DNA from: Euborellia annulipes
Lineage: Eukaryota > Arthropoda > Insecta > Dermaptera > Anisolabididae
Assembly: GCA_023213315.1 (NCBI GenBank)
Contig: JAKCPI010006257.1
Span: 30,642-94,641 of the forward strand
Direction of reading: 5' to 3'
Length of the DNA stretch: 64,000 nucleotides
Part shown: positions 55,272 to 63,870 of the stretch, piece by piece
How positions within the stretch are numbered: the first letter of the stretch is position 1
Layout: each line of letters opens with the position of its first letter
Notes under the pieces: generated by a model
Told to the model about the DNA's origin: nothing
What the model saw: the letters and a program-made list of their open reading frames with translations, nothing else
Database searches by the model: none
Program-made: the position numbers and the translations under genes

Positions 55272-55922
55272 AAGTTGGCATCATTTCAAGTTAAATTAGC
55301 AATAATTCTTTTAATTATTGGAATTCATTGTTGTTTATTTATTTTAAAAATTTAATTTTATTATTAATATGAAAACAAACTAAATATGAATTCACTCCCC
55401 CCTCTCAAGGGCGGATCCAGAGGATTTTTTGTTGGCGGGCGTAATCTGGTGTGACTGGTCGCAGATCACACAATTTTTTCTTTCTTTCGGTAATTTAAAG
55501 GTGTATTCTGTAGGCTAAAATGTTTACTAGAATATCAATCAAATTTTTAAGTATTAATTTTTAAAATTCTATATTAAAAATAAAATTTAATTGCCAAAAA
55601 AAAAGTATTTTTTTTAAATCTCCGGGGGGGGGGGGATTATTACCCCCTTTTTACCCCTGTAACTGCGTTTACCCCCCCCCCCACGTTATTTTTCAATCTA
55701 CACACAATTCATCTTGTCATATAATGAAAAATCTAGAAGTTCCATTTGTTTATTTTTAAGGTTATCTCTCTATATATATTTATATACGCTCTACATCTCT
55801 TGATTTTATTATTGTCTAATTAATTAAATTAAATTAATTAAATAAAGAATTAAAAAGAAAAGCAGAGAGAATGTAATATTTAACGTTACAAGTGAATAAG
55901 GGCTACCAACCTTTAAACAACA
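55272..55922 (+). mobile_element. Dispersed element G, copy 1, with nested MITE
   Basis: Colinear with 62656-63006: GTTGGCATCATTTCAAGTTA, TTTATTATTAATATGAAAA, TCTAGAAGTT, GTTATCTCTCT, TATATACGCTCTACATCTCT, TGATTT and AGGGCTACCAACCTTTAAAC. Ends GTTGGCA and TACCAACC suggest a short TIR related to GTTGGTAGCACTG words elsewhere. A family C MITE (55407-55682) interrupts this copy but not the other. Confidence 0.7.
55407..55682. mobile_element. Family C MITE nested in element G
   Basis: AAGGGCGGATCCAGAGGATT, then a hairpin D segment (AATCTGGTGTGACTGGTCGC), AAAATTCTATATTAAAAATA, poly-G GATTATTACCCCC and a terminal C run. The uninterrupted element at 62656-63006 provides the empty site. Confidence 0.65.
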
Positions 55923-55929
55923 AATGTGA

Positions 55930-56048
55930 TTGGGAGTCCAGGCATTTCTATTTAAGCCATTTGGCATTCAAATCGGACTGCATGAGATCCGAACCCGCGT
56001 CCCTTGGTATACAAGGCCAGCACGCTAACCCTTACACCTAAGCCCGAG
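55930..56048 (-). repeat. tRNA-derived SINE (long form)
   Basis: Minus: CTCGGGCTTAGGTGTAAGGG, TTAGCGTGCTGG, GGACGCGGGTTCGGATCTCA, GCAGTCCGA, then AAGCCATTTGGCAT-like sequence reduced to AAATGGCTTAAATAGAAATG and CCTGGACTCCC. Confidence 0.72.
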
Positions 56049-56759
56049 GATCCCAATTTAATCCAAAGAACAGACACTGTCAAGAGAATAAAAGCAGAAA
56101 GCAATCGCTGCTTTAATTTCTGCGGAATTTCAAATTTGTAGAGAAATAAATCAATATTTAGCGGGAAATTGTTGTTGTTGTTGTTGTTGCAGAGCAAAAA
56201 AAAAAAAAGAGATGATTTTAACAAAAAGCCAAGCAGAGTCGATATTAATGGCTTTCGTTTTTACTTGGGGGGTGGCGGGCGATTTATCGATTCGGAAAGG
56301 AGAGGAGAGGGGGAAGGCGACGGCCATTTTCTTTGATTGATCGTCTCTCTTTTATTATTAGGAAAGGAAAAAAAAGAAAAGAGATTTTTTGGTTGGCTCG
56401 TTGAGGGTTCCGGTCAACCAATCAGCCCCCTCTGCAACAAAGAATATAACAATAATATATGACCCTCCAGAGAATATACGCCACCACAAGTCTCTCCTAT
56501 CTATTTATTTATCTTCCATTCTATTTGTTCTTTCCTTCCGTTGCAAAAAATCCCCCCCTCCTCCCCCCCCCCCCCCCCGCTCCCCGCTTTTTTGGGAGGT
56601 TAATAATTAATCAAAAAATAAATAAAAAGTAGATCTATTTATTTATATCCATTAGCTGGAGAAATGAAATTTCGAAGAGGTTTTCTCGATTTTGGTTGCA
56701 ATGGAGAATAAATAGTGAAAATCATTATCGAGGGTTTTTATTGGCATTGCAATTGATCA

Positions 56760-56788
56760 GTTTCGGTCATATATTTGACCATCATCGG
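56760..56788 (-). ncRNA. Hammerhead-like module with perfect stem II, minus strand
   Basis: Minus CCGATGA (56788-56782), a 5-bp hairpin GGTCA/TGACC with loop AATATA, then GAAACTGATC. The first core base pair is altered (CCGATGA for CTGATGA). GAAAC is followed by TGATC rather than GTC, the same change type as in the 737-bp element. Confidence 0.45.
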
Positions 56789-57046
56789 GCCTGCGAAAAG
56801 ATTTTAAAGTGTAAAGAACAATATTGTATTTATTATAAGAGTAATACAGTATATGGGCTATAAGAGAAAGTAAACATCTGGTGTGACTGACGCACAGTTT
56901 CAAAACGAGCTCAACCTCCCCTCTCCTCCCCCTCCTGCGCCCTCAAACACTTCCTCAGCAACCCACGGACCAAATCTTTGGATTATACTGACTCTGAGTA
57001 TTAAATATACCAGATACATGCACGGAAGGGAGTCAGCCAAACCGTC

Positions 57047-57079
57047 GACGTTTCGAGCCCTCGTCACGCTCTTCCTCGG
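57047..57079 (-). ncRNA. Hammerhead-like module, minus strand
   Basis: Minus CCGAGGA, a hairpin with AGAGC...GCTC closing GTGACGAGG, then GAAACGTCGAC. It lies just before the pogo-like MITE. Confidence 0.45.
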
Positions 57080-57115
57080 GTCTTGTGGCCACACAAAAAA
57101 AAAATTGTTTAATTA

Positions 57116-57439
57116 CAGTAGAAGTCCCGTTAATCCGAACTAATTGGGACCGAGGGTCGTTCGGATTATCGGGAAGTTCGGATTAACCGGAATTGTAAGC
57201 TTGAATTAGTTAATTTTGATAATAAAGTCGTATTTATAACGTTGTAAACCGTGAAACTTGTCGGTGATATTAAACTCTAAATAAATATTTCATAATAATA
57301 ATAAAATAAAGTTCCTTTAATGTCTAATTTTTTCATTGTATATTCCTCTTAAAAAAAAAAATAAAAATTTAAAAATAAAAAAATCGTACGCAAAAAGAGT
57401 TCGGATTAACCGGAAGTTCTGATTACCTGGACTCTACTG
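57116..57439. mobile_element. Pogo/Tigger-like MITE
   Basis: Ends CAGTAGAAGTCCCGTTAATC plus CGAAC and, in reverse complement, CAGTAGAGTCCAGGTAATCA plus GAAC, flanked on both sides by TA (57114-57115, 57440-57441). CAGTAGA-type ends with a TA duplication are typical of the pogo branch of Tc1/mariner. Internal GTTCGGATTAACCGG repeats occur near both ends. 324 bp, no transposase. Confidence 0.82.
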
Positions 57440-57517
57440 TATTAAGAAAGTTAAAAAATATAAATTCAATCAGCATCTTATGAAAAAATCCTTATAAACT
57501 TAAAGAGAAATAAATTC

Positions 57518-57731
57518 ATTGTTGGCGCCACAAGTGCCTGAAGTGCTCGAGAGCGAAGCCCTGGGCTTAGGTAACCAAAATGCTTAGACGTTGGAAGTGT
57601 TGTCTTAAAAGCAGCTTTTCCCTTCAGTTGCATTAAAAAAAGATGATTTATTTATTTTAAAAAGGTAGTTATGGTAGACTAAGCTCAAGGTTTCATTCTC
57701 GAGCACATCAGGCACTTGTGGCGTCAACTGT
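57518..57731. mobile_element. Fold-back element, family F
   Basis: TTGGCGCCACAAGTGCCTGA plus AGTGCTCGAGA (57521-57551) against TCTCGAGCACATCAGGCACT plus TGTGGCGTCAA (57697-57727). Terminal words resemble the CAGTGAGCGCCACAA ends at 50217 and 33726. The interior is non-coding. Confidence 0.72.
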
Positions 57732-57854
57732 ACCAGCAAGCTTACTTTTAAACGCATGCCCTGTATAATATCAAATCATTCCACAAACACATAATGCATT
57801 GGTAATGTTGTTTGATGATGTCAAATGACACTTGACACTTTTTTTTTGTTTTAA

Positions 57855-58087
57855 AAAAAAACATTCACACTCACATACACACAGTCTTTTCGGCAACTCA
57901 GGCCATTTAAGACATTTACGATATCCGTTATAGAGATTAATATACATATATGGGGTCCAGGCATTCTTATTTAAGCCATTTGGTATCCAAATGGCTTAAA
58001 TAAAATCATCGGACTGCCTGGGTCCGAACCCGCGACGTTTGGTATACGAGGTTAGCACGCTAACCACTACGCCAAGCCCCGAGGGCG
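57855..58087 (-). repeat. tRNA-derived SINE (long form), complete
   Basis: Cleanest copy. Minus: GCCCTCGGGGCTTGGCGTAG, TGGTTAGCGTGCTAACCTCG, ACGTCGCGGGTTCGGACCCA, GGCAGTCCGATG, the AAGCCATTTGGATACCAAAT palindrome, GCCTGGACCCC, AATGGCCTGAGTTGCCGAAA, AGACTGTGTG and an AT/T-rich end. Confidence 0.85.
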
Positions 58088-58154
58088 CAATTGACACTTA
58101 GATGTTATATATTTCGTAAGAAAAGCAAATCAATCTCTAATAACTGTTTCGTGG

Positions 58155-58192
58155 GCTCCAAGGCCCTGAGGAAGAGCTCGAAACGTCGGCTC
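58155..58192 (+). ncRNA. Short hammerhead-like core
   Basis: CTGAGGA (58166-58172), AGAGCTC, GAAACGTC (58180-58187). GCC before and GGC after the core can pair. Stem II is reduced to the self-complementary GAGCTC. Confidence 0.4.
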
Positions 58193-58734
58193 GAAACGAA
58201 GGATTTGTCTTTTCCTTTTCCTTGGCTGACTCCATTCATTTATTCTTAAAAATCTGGTGTGACTCTCTTTGCTATCTTTCTGAGATATCCATGCGCCCTA
58301 AAATTAAAATTTATTTCTTCTGTTCCAAATGAGAGAAGACGTCACGAAAAAAGAAAAAAAAATTATCTAAAATCAGTTGAAGTTGAAGGAGAGGGGAGGA
58401 GAGGGGAAGGGAGGGGAGGGGAGGGGAGGGGGAGAGATTGATTAAAAGCGAAGAGTTTATCGGTCGGTTGACGAGTGTCAGAGGAGATTTTTGGTGAAAA
58501 GCGACGAGAGAAGCACTCAAGGGAAAGAGTTTGAAATTTTCTCCATAAATTCTACATTTGAATCGATCATTTCGAACAGGCACAAATTTTGACCCTTCTT
58601 TATAAAGAAGAAGAGTAGGAGACGCCTTCGGGCTTACAGTGCGAGTCAAGGTTAGATTGACTGTTGGTCCTTATAAAATGGCAAAAAATATTTTACTCAA
58701 TTGTGCCATTCGACATTTTGAGGAATTTTGTTGA

Positions 58735-58789
58735 CACGCTTCAGCCCTGATGATAATCGTATATCTGACCGAAACGTCGGCTTGAAGTG
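58735..58789 (+). ncRNA. Best hammerhead-like module in the window
   Basis: CTGATGA (58747-58753) and GAAACGTC (58771-58778) are both canonical. CACGCTTCAGCC before and GGCTTGAAGTG after the core form stem I with two small bulges, which is hard to explain by chance. Stem II (between AATCG and TGACC) is weakened. Stem III would be only AC/GU with no loop, so self-cleavage in cis is unlikely unless two copies pair through ACGU. Confidence 0.55.
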
Positions 58790-59274
58790 ATTAATAAACG
58801 AAATAAAATAAGCTATAATATTATATTATTTGTCCGATCTTTAATCATATGCAATTTTATTTCGTTTTTCTCTTTGGAGCAAATTTGTATTCACTTCTCT
58901 GGACTAACTAGCTGACTACCCTTAGCGCAAAGAAAAGAAAAGAATGTCCCCTAGGAGGGGGGGGGGATTTTATGGGACCTGCCAGCCACGCGTAGTGAAC
59001 GATGTCCCCTCTGGTCCATCCATCCAGATCTCTTCTTCTTATCTCCTCGCCTTCATCTTGGCTTCGACTCTCTCTACAAACTGACTTGGGAACAAATTTT
59101 GCTCTTTTCAAACAAAAAAAGAACTCTCAGCAGCAGTACTTGTTGTTGTTGTTGTTGTATTCGTTTACTCTTAAGGCTACTTGCAAGTTGGATTTATGCC
59201 AAAGTATTTTGTGATTGGGCGATTCGTTTTTATTATTTATTCTGTTCAAGTGGCTGACGGGGATCTAGAATTAT

Positions 59275-59885
59275 AAATCTGGTGTGACTGGTCGCACACC
59301 ACACCACATTTTTTGGGATTTCGATAGATATTTAATTTCCACCGATATATTAGAATTCAAGATGTACAATTTATAAACATGGGTAAATATTTATATTTTG
59401 TTACCATGGCTTCTATCTTTCCTATCAAGTACAAGAGTAAAGTGTGCTTCAAACAAATTTCAATGGCAAAATGAGAATATACATTTTAAAGAGAATCTAC
59501 AAAATAATTGATTTTTGAACTTTAAAAAAAATCGTTGGAGCAAATTTAGAGAAAATCGAAAAAAACTGAAAAAGTACATCAGCAAAGTACTAATACTCTT
59601 TGGCCGATTTTGTTCAAAAGCTTCAGGTCACGTGCCAGGAGGGTAAAAAACTTAAATATAAAATTTCAACCTCATAGCTCAATTCCTTCATGCTTAGAAT
59701 TAAACACACACACACACACACACACACACACCCACAGACAGACCATGTTTCGAAAGCCACTTTTTTGGATTCAGGGGACCTCAAAACGTGTATATCCATC
59801 AAAATCTCGACATCGAATTTTTCTATATTTCTCTCTATAAGCTTATATGTTTATTAACATATATAAAGGTAAGAGAAAGTAAAAA
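59275..59885 (+). repeat. Family D fragment plus family A repeat with CA microsatellite
   Basis: AAATCTGGTGTGACTGGTCG then CACACCACACC (59275-59310). Family A follows, with AATTCAAGATGTACAATTTA, AAGTACAAGAGTAAAGTGTG, GAGAAAATCGAAAAAAACTG, GCAAAGTACTAATACTCTTT, TCTTGGATTCAGGGGACC-like distal text and a CA repeat at 59703-59731. It ends GGTAAGAGAAAGTAAAAA. Confidence 0.8.
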
Positions 59886-59974
59886 CGCCTTCCTTTATTT
59901 GTATCAACTTTTGAAATAAATACGTCAACCTTATCTATTAATTCAAAAATTTTGAAATTCTAATTTTTTTTTTT

Positions 59975-60098
59975 TAACACTCACACTTTTTTCCTATTCA
60001 CACACACATACACACAGTCTTCTCGGCAATTCAGGCCATATAAGACTTAAACGATACTAATATTTTAATAATTATATATATTTGGGGTCCAGGCATCT
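59975..60098 (-). repeat. tRNA-derived SINE, headless
   Basis: Minus strand TGCCTGGACCCC, TATAT, TTAAGTCTTATATGGCCTGA, ATTGCCGAGAAGACTGTGTG and AC-rich end. The head is replaced by the fold-back that follows. Confidence 0.65.
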
Positions 60099-60100
60099 TT

Positions 60101-60259
60101 GACAATTTGAAAAAGTTTATATTCTTTGACGTTATTTCGAAAACTGAATAGTTCTTGAGATAGTAAACGAATAATTGCTAGGGAAAGGTCTTTCACTACA
60201 ATGAAGAACTGTTCAGTTTTCGAAATAACCTCAATGAATATAAACTTTTTCAAATTGTC
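60101..60259. repeat. Inverted repeat with 56-bp arms
   Basis: Arms 60101-60156 and 60204-60259 (GACAATTTGAAAAAGTTTAT, TTATTTCGAAAACTGAA, GTTCTT and complements) with a few mismatches. No hammerhead core is recognisable; it may be a different fold-back family. Confidence 0.8.
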
Positions 60260-60384
60260 GAATTTTGGTAAAAAAAAAAAAAAAAAAAAAAAAATTAGAA
60301 ATTGTTAAATATCTATATTTGAGTAAGATATTAATATTAGTATTTCTCGCTTTGTTAGTGAATTGCCCAGTTAACTCGCATATA

Positions 60385-60478
60385 CGGGGAAGGGAGTTCG
60401 GTGGCTTGATGCAATGGATGCCCCAGAAAGGCTGGAGATCCTGGGTTCGATTCCCGGGGATCATGCGCCGCTTGGTAA
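60385..60478 (+). repeat. tRNA-like SINE head
   Basis: GGTGGCTTGATGCAATGGAT (weak A box) and GGAGATCCTGGGTTCGATTC plus CCGGGG (clear B box). Confidence 0.5.
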
Positions 60479-61283
60479 AAATTAGAAATTTCAAAATTTA
60501 AAAAAAAAAAAACAATAGGTTAAGAAGGCCTTCTGCTGTATTTATTCTAAAAAGTTGATGCATTTGTAGAGCACAACGAGAAAGGCATCCCCGAATTGTT
60601 TTTCTAAGGCCTTCACTCCCTTCTTTCATGCCTGAAGATAGGCAACAAAATGAATTCACTGAAAAGAAGGGATCTAGATCATATATAAATATAAATATAC
60701 ATATAGAGATTACTATAATTCTTGCATTTTTAGACGATTATCCTCCTTGGTGTAGAGACATCGAGAATGTAGTGGCGGACCCTTCTTCTTCCAATTTGTC
60801 AAAGGAGATGTGAGCAACGAGGAGAGGGTCCCGTTGGTTCTTTTTTTGGCCACCACGAAGCAAAAGGGAGAGGGGAGGGGGACTAGGTGTCAACCAACGA
60901 CCTGTTCCCTCCCCTCCCCTCCCTCCCCTGCTTCGTCTCTTGAGACAAAATGACTTTTATTTGTAATTAAATGCACGCTCGTAAAAATCAAACAGACTAT
61001 CTCTTCTTAATATCAAAACAAAAAGAGGAACGTCCCCCCTCCCCTCCCCCCTTATTGGAGCCGTTAAATTAAACAAAAACTTGTTTTCTTTTTGCTCCGT
61101 GAGAACGAATTGTTTCATAATTAGACAATTTCTCTATTTATTTATTTATCGGCGATTCCAAAAAGATTTTCTTTTTATCTTATTAAAATAGTTTTGTGAG
61201 TTGGAAACAAATCGAATGAATCCAAGAACGATTAAAGCTTTTATTGAATTGATGCGTAATGCGAATGCCAAGTTTTTAAATAT

Positions 61284-61339
61284 AGCGCCATCTAAGGCGC
61301 ATGCGTAATGAGGGAAATCACATGCGCAGTCACGTCACA
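61284..61339. promoter_or_regulatory. Candidate promoter-type cluster of binding words
   Basis: GCGCCATCTAAG (YY1-like), GCGCATGCG (NRF1-like, 61298-61306), a second CATGCGCA (61321-61328) and GTCACGTCAC (CRE/E-box-like, 61329-61338) lie within 55 bp of otherwise AT-rich DNA. Such a group is typical of animal housekeeping promoters. No adjacent first exon is recognised, so this is inference. Confidence 0.35.
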
Positions 61340-62650
61340 AATAAAACGACTTCATTAATTAATTAGCAAAAATTCCACCAAGTTGAGATGTGAATTTGTA
61401 ATAGAATCAAAATTCTGCCCCTCTCTAATTGTGAGGTTAGGATTGAGTGATGCAAGAACTCTTTTTTTTGATAATATTTCTATATAGAATACAGGTTTGC
61501 CGGGTCTTTTTGATTTCAAAGCCTAAAATAAATAAAGAATCCTTGATTGTGTTGCTGCCTTCACAACAATCGCCACTCGGAATCCAAGAGAATCACCCAA
61601 ACACAAACTGTTTTTTTATTTCGCAATTTTAATATTATAATAAATTTCCGCAACCTTAAAAACCCTTTTATACCAATTTTGGCTATATTTGGCTAAAACT
61701 CAAAGAATGTGATCCGCCATTGCAAATTTTGAAATTATATTATGAAATTCGTAGTCAGTAATGTCAAAAAACCTCCAATTTACATTCAAATCGAATATTT
61801 TTAGTCACCTTTTTCAGATCCAGGTACGAATGAATTAGAAAAGAGATATATATGTATTTATATACGCTCTACATCTCTTGGATTCTATTTAAACGAGTGA
61901 AATTATCAATATAATAGAATCTCTATTTAATTAAGAATTAAATTTCATTATTTTATTCTATTAAAATAAATAAATATGCAAATATAACATTTTATTGGAA
62001 ATTTAGAGTTAGCAGGCGAATTAAAAACAAAAAACTCTTGACGTAATTGATTTTATTTTTTAAAATCTTGCAATCGATGTTTCGGTGGTCGACTAATTAA
62101 AATTCTAATTGCATTAGAGAAATTAATTTAATAAATAACATAACGTTTCGGTGCAAATAAAATTTCTTCTACAGGCTCCTTATTAATTCCCAATCAATTT
62201 GTTTTTTCCATGGAATTTTTAAGCAAAAGAAAAAAAGGAGAGAAAGAGAGAGTCACGTGGTGTGATAATAATTTAAAAGAGACATGATCATAAAGATAGC
62301 ATCAGAGAGAGAGGCAAAAAGGCAAGCAAATTGCTCCCAGGGAGAGAGAGAGGGGAGGGGGAGGGGGGGAGGGGGGAATCAAGGACTCGCTGCTCTGTCT
62401 CACTTGTTAGAGACAAGATACAGTTATTTTTAATTTTAGAATAAATGTTGTTCTGCTTGACTTAATCACACCACCGTGCATTAAAAATAAAAAAAATATT
62501 TATTAAAATCCTTAAGAAAAAGACTGCATTTTAATTTAATGCGTTAGTTAAATAGTTGTTAAGTTAATCACTCGTTTGACTATAAACAACAACAACATAT
62601 TAATATTCTTTGATCACAAAATGTTAGAAATGACCTTGGTGATATTATTA
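61340..62650. other. AT-rich non-coding region
   Basis: No gene recognised. Short motif at 61859-61882, isolated GATGTTTCGG (62078-62087) and AACGTTTCGG (62143-62152) words, and a GA/G-rich tract (62340-62378). Confidence 0.5.
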
Positions 62651-62655
62651 TTCAT

Positions 62656-63006
62656 AAGTTGGCATTTCAAGTTAAATTAGCAACAAAATTGTTAAATAAT
62701 GGAATTTATTTATTTTTAAAATTGAATTTTATTATTAATATGAAAAAATTTAATGATTTCACCTCCCGCCCTACTATTTTTCTTTTATCACAATTATCTT
62801 GACATATATAATTCTAGAAGTTTAAATCTGTTTATTTCTAAAGTTATCTCTCTGTATATATCTATATACGCTCTACATCTCTTGATTTCATTGTCTAATT
62901 AGAAGATTGAGTCTCAAAATTCTATAAATTAAAGTTTAATTAATTAAAGAAAAAGAAAAGCAAATTACAAATGAATGAATAATCAGGGCTACCACCCTTT
63001 AAACAA
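62656..63006 (+). mobile_element. Dispersed element G, copy 2 (uninterrupted)
   Basis: Partner of 55272-55922 lacking the nested MITE: GTTGGCATTTCAAGTTAAAT, AGCAAC, TTTATTATTAATATGAAAAA, ATTCTAGAAGTTTAAATCTG, GTTATCTCTCTGTATATA, TATATACGCTCTACATCTCT, TGATTTCATTGTCTAATTA and AGGGCTACCACCCTTTAAAC. It shows that the short motif is an internal conserved part of at least this element. Confidence 0.7.
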
Positions 63007-63237
63007 CGAAATACCTTAAATTATTTATTTATATTAATATATTATTTATGTGAGTTTTTAAGCCCTGATTGTGGCCTTGTTAGAAGAATTAAAATGAAAT
63101 TTTATTGATTATTTATCTATTAACTTTTAGTAACATTTATATCAAGTTCAAAATTGAAAAATCACAATATCCTCTTAATTGTTTTAAAACAAATAATTCG
63201 ATGAATAATAGGTAGCCTAGCAAAGGATAAAACGTCA

Positions 63238-63285
63238 ATTAATTTCGTCGACGTTTCGAGCTCTCATCTTCAGGACGACAAATTG
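63238..63285 (-). ncRNA. Hammerhead-like module with good stem I, minus strand
   Basis: Minus GTCGTC, CTGAAGA (63273-63267), TGAGAGCTC, GAAACGTC (63257-63250), GACGAAAT. TCGTC and GACGA pair exactly as stem I. Stem II is only GAG/CTC with two loop bases. Confidence 0.5.
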
Positions 63286-63574
63286 TCGGTGTATTTGTGG
63301 GTTACAAAAAAAGGCCGGATTTGCAGCCTGTATAATATAAAGAAACCAGAAATCCAGAAATGTCGACAAAAATTAAATATTAACAAAATTTATTTGAAAT
63401 AATTTGAAAGAAATTTTTGTCAACTTTTAAAGATGAAAGAAAAAATAATTTCAAAAAATTCATAATATGATTCTATTCTACGGTATTTATAGAATAGAAA
63501 GTTTAATTTTTTAAGATATAAAAAACTTGTCAGAGATGTGTTGTTAATTTCACTCTCCTTAAGGAACAGAAACT

Positions 63575-63600
63575 AGAAGATGTAGATAATATATAAATAC
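63575..63600 (+). repeat. Short-motif copy
   Basis: AGAAGATGTAGATAATATAT then AAATAC, preceded by GGAACAGAAACT as at 48081-48092 and followed by TTTAAATTAAAT. Confidence 0.7.
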
Positions 63601-63703
63601 ATATATATCTATAAGCAATTTAATAACTTTAAATTAAATAAAAATTAATTTGAAAACAAAAAAGTTGATAGTTACCAGAAATACACACTATAATATATGC
63701 GAT

Positions 63704-63870
63704 GAAGTTGGCCCCACGTTGGGCGCCATTTATAATAGATATTATAAGGGTAATAGTCTAGATTGGGTGCTCCTTATAATAAATATTATGCAGTTAGCTC
63801 CAGGATTGGATGCTATTTATGATAGATGATTTTCTGCCGGTTCCAGGATGGGTACCAGTTAGGATGAATT
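63704..63870 (+). repeat. Degenerate tandem repeat of about 45-55 bp
   Basis: Four diverged units: GTTGGCCCCACGTTGGGCGC plus CATTTATAATAGATATTAT; GATTGGGTGCTCCTTATAAT plus AAATATTATG; GTTAGCTCCAGGATTGGATG plus CTATTTATGATAGATGAT; and GGTTCCAGGATGGGTACC. The first unit on the minus strand reads TGGCGCCCAACGTGGGGCC, similar to primer-binding-site sequences of some LTR retrotransposons. Confidence 0.5.
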
